From: Pedomonas sp051304405
Lineage (GTDB): Bacteria > Pseudomonadota > Alphaproteobacteria > Sphingomonadales > Sphingomonadaceae
Length of the DNA: 64,000 nt
Assembly: GCF_051304405.1 (NCBI RefSeq)
Contig: NZ_JBPPGG010000008.1
Coordinates: 5,444 to 69,443, forward strand
Direction: 5' to 3'
The notes beneath the pieces were generated by a model. It saw only the letters and a program-made list of their open reading frames with translations. It did not search any database and was not told the DNA's origin. Below, piece by piece: positions 8,769-17,800 of the stretch (position 1 is the first letter of the stretch; the number at the start of each line of letters is the position of its first letter). A program made the position numbers and the translations under genes.

Positions 8769-8965
8769 GCTGGCAAGGCTGTTGCCGCGCGAACCGGAAG
8801 CGGTTGACCGCTTCCCGGCAGTTTCGCGAACAGGAAAAGTCATTAAAAGTCAGTCGGTTATCTCATTTTAGGTATTTGTTCTTTGATTATGGCACCTTTG
8901 CCGTCGAGAGGTTCGCGGGGCGAAGGCCATTTACTGTTCTTTCTCATCGTCTTAATCACTATACC
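8769..8965 (+). promoter_or_regulatory. CRISPR leader
   Basis: A 197-nt, comparatively AT-rich non-coding stretch lies between cas2 and repeat 1. It starts with a hairpin, GGAAGCGG / CCGCTTCC, near 8800-8820. It should hold the array promoter and the acquisition signals. Its place at the Cas1-Cas2 side, with the degenerate repeat at the far end, fixes the array polarity. Confidence 0.8.
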
Positions 8966-10071
8966 GTCGCCTCCCGCGCGGAGGCGTGGATCGAAACATT
9001 CTGGCCGCCATGGGAGTCACGTCTTCCGTTGGTCGCCTCCCGCGCGGAGGCGTGGATCGAAACGGCGGCGAGATTATCGGTCAGGCCGCCACCGAGGCCG
9101 TCGCCTCCCGCGCGGAGGCGTGGATCGAAACGGCATCCAGACCTACGACGCAAACGGCGATGTTGGTCGCCTCCCGCGCGGAGGCGTGGATCGAAACTTT
9201 CGCTCCTGACGGGTGCCGCTGCGAGTGCTCTGGTCGCCTCCCGCGCGGAGGCGTGGATCGAAACGGCTTGGTGTCAGCGGGGGCGCTGGTCAGGGCGTGT
9301 CGCCTCCCGCGCGGAGGCGTGGATCGAAACTCGAAGTCTACGGCTGGCTGCGCACGCGCGTCGGCCAGGGTCGCCTCCCGCGCGGAGGCGTGGATCGAAA
9401 CTCGAAGGCCATCTCCAAGGTGAAGGCGTCCGGGCGGTCGCCTCCCGCGCGGAGGCGTGGATCGAAACACGCTGGAGCCGAACCGCGGCCAGGCCCGCGT
9501 CGCGTCGCCTCCCGCGCGGAGGCGTGGATCGAAACTGGAATGCGGAGCGGCTCGGGCCAACGTAATTCGGTCGCCTCCCGCGCGGAGGCGTGGATCGAAA
9601 CTGACCCAGCCAACGATGTTGTCCGCCGTCTCCCGGTCGCCTCCCGCGCGGAGGCGTGGATCGAAACTGGGCGAGTCGGACGCCGCAGAACTGCGCCGAC
9701 AGGTCGCCTCCCGCGCGGAGGCGTGGATCGAAACTCGAACGGCTCGGTTTTCCGAATTCGCGGCGGCGCGGTCGCCTCCCGCGCGGAGGCGTGGATCGAA
9801 ACATCGCGCTGTTCGTTTTGGTTTGCCTCGTGATCGCGTCGCCTCCCGCGCGGAGGCGTGGATCGAAACGCGGATCAGTTGGAGCGCAAACCCGCGCAAC
9901 GCCGTCGCCTCCCGCGCGGAGGCGTGGATCGAAACGCAACCTCCTGGTGTCGTGCCAGGGGCGCCGGTGGAGCGTCGCCTCCCGCGCGGAGGCGTGGATC
10001 GAAACTCCGTGAGGATGATAGCGCCGCGTGCGACCGCATGTCGCCTCCCGCGCGGAGGCGTGGATCAAAAC
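8966..10071 (+). CRISPR. Type I-C CRISPR array, 17 repeats and 16 spacers
   Basis: The repeat is 32 nt. It starts GTCGCCTCC and contains a 7-bp stem (CGCCTCC / GGAGGCG, 5-nt loop) before the 3' end TGGATCGAAAC, the expected 11-nt crRNA handle after Cas5 cutting. Repeat starts: 8966, 9032, 9100, 9166, 9233, 9299, 9370, 9437, 9504, 9570, 9636, 9703, 9771, 9838, 9904, 9974, 10040. Spacer lengths in order: 34, 36, 34, 35, 34, 39, 35, 35, 34, 34, 35, 36, 35, 34, 38, 34. Repeats 1-16 read identical; repeat 17 has one G-to-A change (ATCAAAAC), marking the leader-distal end. All spacers differ. Confidence 0.99.
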
Positions 10072-10098
10072 TTCCAGCTGGACAGCTAGATGTTGTAG

Positions 10099-10144
10099 AG
10101 CATCTGCCCCTGCGTCCCTGCACACCTGACCCCGGGATTGCGGC
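10099..10144 (+). repeat. Right copy of the imperfect repeat flanking the CRISPR-Cas locus
   Basis: Starts 28 nt after the last CRISPR repeat and matches 264-309 in the order TCTGCCCCTG, GTCCCTG, ACCT, CGGGATTG. It is in direct orientation. Confidence 0.6.
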
Positions 10145-10482
10145 GGGGGCGGGTCTGTTGCCTATACCCTTGGGGCCAAAGTCGCTGGTAGCATAGACTG
10201 GTGTGCGGTCGACGGGGGCGAGGAGACCATTCGCCGCTGTCTCCAGGCGTCCGTAAGGTTCAGATCAAGTGCGTGTCGCGTTCCCGTACAGTCATTCCGG
10301 GCTCGATCGTCGTTCTGTCGGTATGAGGTGTCGGGAAGCGGTGGGCTTGCCGGGGAACGGGCTCTGTCAGACCCGGCGGAACAGGACCCGCCCTTTCTTG
10401 CTTTTTCTTGCTTTGGGGTTGCGGATCAAAAAGACAATTGAATGAATTTATTGGATGCGGCCTCCACAATGGGGAGTGAGGT
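10145..10482. other. Gene-free stretch between the CRISPR array and the MBL hydrolase
   Basis: No convincing gene on either strand. It contains a pair of CTTGCTTT direct repeats near 10397-10416 and a more AT-rich patch at 10425-10465 that probably holds the promoter of the next gene. Confidence 0.5.
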
Positions 10483-11424
10483 GTGACCGACGAACCGCTC
10501 ATCGACGAACCGCGCATCAAAGCTGCAGCGCAGATTGAGCGTGCGGCGCTCGATCCGGGCAAAAGGCCGGTGGTCAGGGCCTTTTTTGACGAGGCGACGC
10601 ACACCGTCAGCTATGTGGTTCACTGTCCCGAAACCCGGCGCGCGGCCATTCTCGACAGTGTGCTGGATTATGAGGCAGCGGCGGGACGCTCGGATACACG
10701 CTCCGCGGATGCGATCGCCAGCTATATCGAAAATGAAAACATAACGGTGGACTGGCTGCTGGAAACCCATGTCCACGCCGACCATCTGTCCGCCGCGCCT
10801 TACTTCCAGGAGACGCTGGGTGGGCGCGTGGGCATCTGCCGGGAGATTGTTCAGGTCCAGCGGATCTTCGCCACGGTGTTCAACGTCGGGCCTGACTTCG
10901 CCTGCGACGGCTCCGAGTTCGACCACCTGTTCGCCGATGGCGATACCTTCCGCATCGGCAACCTCGAGGGTATCGCCCTTTATGTCCCGGGCCACACGCC
11001 AGCGGACATGGCGTTTGTGATCGGTGACGCGGCCTTTGTGGGCGACACCCTTTTCATGCCGGACTATGGCACCGCCCGTGTGGATTTCCCCGGTGGCGAC
11101 GCGCGTCAGCTCTACCGCTCCATCCGCCGTCTGTTGTCCTTGCCCGGCGAGACCCGCCTGTTCCTGTGCCACGACTACAAGGCCCCGGGGCGCGACGTCT
11201 ATGCCTGGGAGACCACGGTTGCGGCGCAGAAGGCCGGCAACATCCATGTGCATGACGGCGTGAGCGAGGAGGCGTTCGTCGCCTTGCGCACGGCGCGGGA
11301 TGCGACCCTGCCCGTGCCCAAGCTCATCGTGCCCGCCATTCAGGTGAACATGCGGGGCGGGCGCCTGCCACCGCCGGAAGACAACGGCGTCCGGTACCTG
11401 AAAATCCCGCTGAACACGCTCTGA
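10483..11424 (+). CDS. Metallo-beta-lactamase-fold hydrolase, persulfide dioxygenase/Blh-like
   Basis: Encodes 313 residues. The metal site is complete: THVHADHLS (His96, His98, Asp100, His101), His171 in VPGHTPAD, Asp188 in FVGDTLF and His230 in LCHDYK. The GTARVDFPGGDA segment after the metal Asp is typical of the ETHE1/Blh-like branch, whose members oxidise glutathione persulfide with one iron or hydrolyse thioesters. There is no rhodanese domain and no sulfur-metabolism neighbour, so the substrate is not fixed. The likely start is GTG 10483, with GGGGAG 7 nt upstream. It stands alone. Confidence 0.8.
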   Translation: MTDEPLIDEPRIKAAAQIERAALDPGKRPVVRAFFDEATHTVSYVVHCPETRRAAILDSVLDYEAAAGRSDTRSADAIASYIENENITVDWLLETHVHADHLSAAPYFQETLGGRVGICREIVQVQRIFATVFNVGPDFACDGSEFDHLFADGDTFRIGNLEGIALYVPGHTPADMAFVIGDAAFVGDTLFMPDYGTARVDFPGGDARQLYRSIRRLLSLPGETRLFLCHDYKAPGRDVYAWETTVAAQKAGNIHVHDGVSEEAFVALRTARDATLPVPKLIVPAIQVNMRGGRLPPPEDNGVRYLKIPLNTL

Positions 11425-11829
11425 AGCCGGAAAACGGCCCGCCAAAATTCCGCCCACAGGAAAAATGGGGGCGTTCCGCAAGGGGCCGAGGGGCTGCCGG
11501 GAACGCGCGCCCCGCGGATTTTTGCGCCTTGCGCCTGGCCCCTAGGCCCCGCTAGGCAAGACGGACGGCTCAGAAACGACGCATAGCACAAAAAGTATAG
11601 ATTATTTTTATGGGACCAAGGGGAAGGAAAAGGGTGCCAGCGGTAAAATAAAAAGACCGAGTGCTAATAGCACAGTTGCCAAGAGCACTCTATTTTATTG
11701 CCGATAACTCGTAGATTCTTTTGTTCTGACCCGCCGATACTGCAAATTTTAAGGTTTCAGTAACTGCTCGGGCATCAATTTCCTGTGTGATTCGATCCGT
11801 CGCATCTGTGTCCGGGGGGCTTACAAAAA
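11425..11829. other. Gene-free upstream region of the giant repeat protein
   Basis: The first ~110 nt are GC-rich and without a clear terminator. From about 11580 the sequence turns AT-rich, as expected for a promoter and 5' leader of the following gene. It contains the competing hairpins annotated at 11659-11690. Confidence 0.55.
11659..11690 (+). promoter_or_regulatory. Candidate bistable hairpin in the 5' leader of the giant gene
   Basis: GAGTGCT (11659-11665) can pair either with the nearby AGCAC (11669-11673, 3-nt loop) or, over 7 bp, with AGCACTC (11684-11690). The two folds exclude each other. TAAAATA and TATTTTA lie just outside. A regulatory role is inference only. Confidence 0.35.
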
Positions 11830-14800
11830 ATGGTCAGGGCAGGCTTCGCCACTCTCGATGGCGTGGTTTCGCATGTGCTTACAGCCGCGGAGCAGGTCTC
11901 CAAAGGTCTCCAGGCTTTCTTGTTTTTGCTGATTGCCGGAGCGGTATTGCTCCGGTCGCTTCTGGTTCCCGCGCCAGCGCAGGCACAAACGACGGTGCAG
12001 CCCTTCGAAGGCTGTACCTCGGATGTCTACCTGGCGCAGAACATCCCCACCCGGATGTATCGGGTGAATACTGCCACCAACCCTTTCAGCTATCCTGCGC
12101 TTGGCAGTACCACCCATAGCGCGGGCTATAATGCAATCGCGTTCAATCCGGCCGATAAATACATCTACGGCGTTGACCGGCCTTCCGGTTCGAATATTCG
12201 CCTTCTCCGGATCGGAAGGTATGGCGGCTACCAGGTTGTGGGCACCATCACGGGCGGGAATATCAATGTCCCCACCACCTATCCCGCGTCCGGCGAGATT
12301 GGCGCCGACGGCTATTATTATATCAAGCACAATGCGGCGACGGATGGGGCGCTGTACCGTGTGAATCTGTCAACACGGGCAGCGACGCGAATTAACATGT
12401 CGCAGGCCCGCGCCTCCGCCGACCTTGCCTGGTACAACGGCAAGCTTTACGCGCACGACAGCAGCAATGACAGGCTCTACACGATCAATCCCAGCAATGG
12501 TCAGGTTCAGGTCATTGGCAGTACGGGTGTAAGCGGCACATTCGGGGCGCTGGTCAGTGCCTCAAATGGCGTGTTCGGCATTCGAAACGAAGGTGGTTTT
12601 TACCAGTTCAATTTGCAGACGGGTAAGGCCACGCTCATCTCCTCTTCTCCCGCGACGTCCAATAACGACGGTGCCAAGTGCTACAGCACGCCCCTGCAAT
12701 TTGGTGCCGATCTTTCCATCACCAAGACGGACAACACCACCTATTACACGCCCGGCACCAGCACGACCTACAGCATCGTCGTAAGAAATAACGGCCCCTT
12801 CGGCGTTCAGGGCGCTATTGTCAACGATCCGCTGCCGTCGGGCATTACGTCGGCCAGCTGGACGTGCGGCAGCGCGACCAACGGCGGCGTCTGCGGTCAG
12901 GCCAGTGGCACGGGGGGAATTTCCAACGTCGCGGTCGACCTGCCGGTCAATGCAACCGTCACCTTCACGATGACGATGCAGATTCCCTCGTCCTTCACGG
13001 GGGATCTGACAAATAAGGCAACCGTCACGGCGCCCGAGACGGCTCTGGATTCGAACCAGTCCAACAATACCGCCACCGACAAGGATGTCGGCGTCCGCAT
13101 TTCCAAGGCTCTGTTTGCCGAGAACGGATCGGTCAGCGGCCAGGCGGAGCCAGGCGAGGAGCTCACTTACCGCATCACCCTGACCAATACGGGCACGTCC
13201 GCCGCAACCAACTACAGCCTTGTGGACACGCTGGATGCGAATACCACGTTTGTCAGCGCGTCCAACGGCGGCACCCACAGCAGCGGGACCGTGACGTGGA
13301 GCAACCTGTCCGTTCCCGCCGGTGGTTCGCTTACGCTGACGGTTGTGGTGCAGGTGAAGAATGCCCTGCCGGCCTCTGCCCGGACCATCACCAACATTGC
13401 CCGGAATCCGAAACAGTCGACTCCGTCCTGTCCTTCCGCGCAGTGCGTCGTCACACCGCTGGCGCCAAAGGTGACCTTCAGCAAGACCTCCAACGCAACC
13501 CAGGCGAAGGTGGGAGATGTCATCCGCTATACGTTGACGGCAACGGTTGCCAACGGGACAACGAACAACGCGCTGACGCTGACCGACACGCTGGGGACCG
13601 GGCTCACCTTCAAGGAGGTGACGAGCGCCGGCGCCTTTACCGCTGACACGTCCGGTGCACCGGTGCTGACGTTCACGCTGCCGGCGGGCAGGGCTCCGGG
13701 CACCTATTCGGTCAGCTACACAGCGACTGTGAATGAAGATGCGACCGGCACCGTCACCAACACGGTGGTGGGGGCGGGCGGAGACAATCCATCCTGCACG
13801 GGCAGCTGCACGACCACGGCCACCATCATCGCGCCGCAGGTCACGTTCGCCAAGTCGGCCGACACGGCAGGTCCGGTGAAGGTGGGGGATGTCATCACCT
13901 ATACGATCACCACCACGGTTTCCAACTCCATGACCACCTCCGACGTGGTCCTGCTGACCGACACGCTCGGTACGGGCTTGACGTTCACCGAGGTCGTTGA
14001 TCAGGGCGCCTACACGGTCAACCAGATCAACGCTTCCGTCGTGGAGTTCCGGCTGCCGCCGAGTATGGGCCCGGGCACCTATCCGATTACCTACAAGGCG
14101 ACCGTCAACGCCTCGGCGAGCGGGGAGGTCAGCAACGCGGTGGTCGGCAGCGGCGCGGACGCGCCCTCCTGCACCACCGGGTGCGGAACCACGACGGTGG
14201 TGCAGGATACAGCGGTCACCTACACCAAGACCGCGAGCACATCGGGACCTGTCAAGGCGGGTGACGTCATCACCTACACGCTGTCGGCAACGGTCGAGTA
14301 TGCGTCTACCAAGAATGAGCTGACCCTGACCGATACGCTGGGCGAGGGTCTTGACTTCGGCACGGTGACCAATGCGGGCGCGTTCACGTGCAACGCCGAA
14401 AGTCCGCTCATCTGCACCCTGCCGGCAGGCCGGCCGGTCGGCACCTACAGCCTGACCTATACGGCCATCGTCAAGGATGATGCCTCGGGCTCTGTCACCA
14501 ACGCGGTGGTGGGGACGGGCGACGACAACCCGTCCTGCACGGGCTCCTGCTCCACCACGACGCCGGTGGCTGATCCTGTCATCACCTACGCCAAGACCTC
14601 GAGCGCGACCCAGGCCAAGGTGGGCGACGTCATTACCTACACGCTGACGGCAACGATTGCGGACGCCGCCACCAACAACGTGCTGACCCTGACCGACATG
14701 CCGGGGGAAGGGCTTGAAATCACGGATGTGACGGATGCAGGCGATTTCACCTGCACTTCGGGCAGCACGCTGATCTGCACCCTGCCCGCAGGCACGCCGG

Positions 14801-17800
14801 TCGGCACCTACAGCCTGACCTATACGGCAACCGTCAAGGAGAACGCTTCCGGCACCGTCACCAACACGGTGGTCGGCATGGGCGGCAACCCGACCTGCGC
14901 GGGTTCCTGCGCGATCACGACGCCGGTGGTTGATCCGGCTGTCACCTACGCCAAGTCGGCGAGCACGTCCGGACCGGTCAAGGCAGGCGATGTCATCACC
15001 TATACGCTGATGGCTACGGTTGCGGACGCTGCCACCAAGAATACGCTGACGCTGACCGACACGCTGGGCGCAGGGCTTGATTTCACCGCGGTGACCAGTG
15101 CGGGCGAATTTACCTGTACGGCCGGTAATCCGCTGGTCTGCACCTTGCCGGCCGGGACGCCGGCTGGCAGCTACAGCATCACCTATACGGCGACCGTCAA
15201 TGCCAGCGCGTCCGGCAGCGTCACCAACGCGGTCGTGGGCACCGGCGGCGACAGCCCGGCCTGCTCGGGCACGTGCACGACAACGGCGACTGTCGACAAT
15301 CCCACCGTCACCTACACCAAGAGCGCGAACGCGACCCAGGTGAGGGTGGGCGATGTGGTCACCTATACGCTGAAGGCAACGGTTGCGAATGCGGCCACCA
15401 AAAATGTGCTGACGCTGACCGATACGCTCGGGGCCGGGCTCACCTTCAATGCCGTGACCAGCGCGGGTGCGTTCAATTGCACCGCAGGCAATCCGCTGGT
15501 CTGCACCCTGCCGGTGGGCACGCCGGCCGGCACCTATTCGGTCACCTACACGGCGACCGTCAATGCCAGCGCGTCCGGCAGCGTCTCCAATGCGGTTGTG
15601 GGCGCGGGCGGCGACAATCCGACCTGTGCCGGCAGCTGCACGACCACGGCGACCATCATCGCGCCGCAGGTCACCTTCTCCAAGACGGCGAGCACGTCCG
15701 GTCCGGTCAAGGCGGGGGATGTCATCACCTATACGCTGACCACCACCATTGCGAATGCCAAGACCACCTCGGATGTGGTGCTGCTGACCGACACGCTGGG
15801 CGCAGGGCTCGAATTCACCGCTGTCACCAACGCGGGCGCGTACAGCGTCGATGCGTCCGGCGCGCCAGTGGTGAAGTTCAGGTTGCCGGCGGGCACGGGG
15901 CCCGGCACCTATTCAGTCACCTACACGGCGACGGTCAAAGCCTCGGCCAGCGGCACCGTTAGCAACGTCGTGGTGGGCTCGGGCGGCGATCATCCGTCCT
16001 GCACCACCGGGTGCAGCACCACCACCACGGTGCAGGATCCGGCGGTTACCTATGCCAAGTCGGCCAGCACGTCCGGTCCGGTCAAGGCGGGCGATGTCAT
16101 CACCTATACGCTGACGGCAAAGGTCGAGAATGCGGCGACCAAGAATGCGCTGACGCTGACCGATACGCTGGGCGAGGGCCTCGACTTCACCACCATCACC
16201 GATGCGGGCGCGTACAGCGTCGATGTCTCCGGTGCGCCGATGGTGCGCTTCACCCTGCCAGCGGGCACGCCGGCCGGCACCTATGCGGTCACCTACACGG
16301 CGACCGTCACCGACAGCGCTGCCGGCTCTGTGGTCAATTCGGTCGTCGGCACGGGTGGCGATCATCCGACATGCTCCGGCACCTGCGCGACAACGACGCC
16401 TGTCGCCGACCCTGTGGTCACCTACGCCAAGAGCGCCAACGCGACCCAGGTGAAGGTGGGCGACGTCATCACCTACACGCTGACGGCCACGGTTGCGGAT
16501 GGCGCAACCCGGAATATGCTGACGCTGACCGATACGCTCGGGGCGGGCCTCGACTTCACGGCGGTTGTCAGCACGGGCCCGTTCATCTGCACCCCGGCCA
16601 ATCCGCTGGTCTGCACCCTGCCGCCCGGCACGCCGGTTGGCAGCTATTCGGTCGTCTACACCGCGACCGTGAATGCGTCGGCTTCGGGTACGGTCACCAA
16701 TGCGGTGGTCGGCACGGGCGGCGACAATCCCGCCTGCTCCGGCAGCTGCACAACCACGGCAAACGTGGTGGCGCCGGAAGTGCTGTTCTCCAAGACGGCG
16801 AGCACGGCGGGTCCGGTCAAGGCGGGCGATGTCATCACCTACACGCTGACGACCACGATCTCCAATTCCAAGACCACCTCGGACGTGGTGCTGCTGACCG
16901 ATACGCTGGGCACGGGCCTCACCTTCAAGGAGGTCACCAATGCGGGGGCATATACGGTTGATGCCTCCGATGCGCCGGTGGTGCGGTTCAGGCTGCCGGA
17001 GGGCACGGGGCCGGGCACCTACTCGGTCACCTACACCGCAACCGTCAACACCACCGCAAGCGGCACCGTCGCCAACGTTGTGGTGGGCAGCGGGGCAGAC
17101 AGCCCATCCTGCACCACCAGCTGCGGCACGACCACCTCGGTTGCAAACCCGTCCGTCACCTATGCCAAGGCGGCAAGCACGGCGGGGCCGGTGCAGGCGG
17201 GCGATGTCATCACCTATACGCTGACGGTGACGGTTGCGAACGCGGCAACCCGAAATGTGCTGACGCTCACCGATACGCTGGGGACGGGCCTCGACCTTGA
17301 CTCGGTCACCGATGCCGGGGCGTTCACCTGCACGGTGACCGCTCCGCTGATGTGCACCTTGCCTGCCGGCACGCCGGTTGGCACCTATGAGGTCACCTAC
17401 ACGGCGGTCGTGAACGGCGGGGCCTCCGACGTCGTGACCAATGCTGTGGTCGGCGCGGGCGGCGATAACCCGCTCTGCTCGGGGATCTGCTCGACCACGA
17501 CGACCGTCGCGGATCCCACCGTCACCTATTCCAAGAGCGCCAATGCCACCCAGGTGAAGGTGGGCGATGCCATCACCTACACGCTGCGGGTGAACGTGGC
17601 GGGCGCGGCCACGAAGGACGTGCTGACGCTGACCGACACGCTGGGGGCAGGACTCACCTTCAATGCGGTGACCAGCCCGGGCGCGTTCACCTGCACCGGG
17701 TCCAGCACGCTGGTGTGCACCCTGCCTGCCGGTACGCCGGTCGGCACCTACGAGGTCACCTACGTCGCCACGGTCAACGCCGCAGCAACCGGCTCCGTCG

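Noticed and set aside
8804..10125. Several 200-280-codon frames through the CRISPR array on both strands
   Set aside because: They translate repeats and spacers (recurring ASRAEAWIET and DPRLRAGGD); the repeat structure shows non-coding DNA.
10483..11424. Assigning the MBL-fold protein as part of the CRISPR system
   Set aside because: It is more than 400 nt beyond the array, outside the flanking repeat, and belongs to a family with no known CRISPR role.
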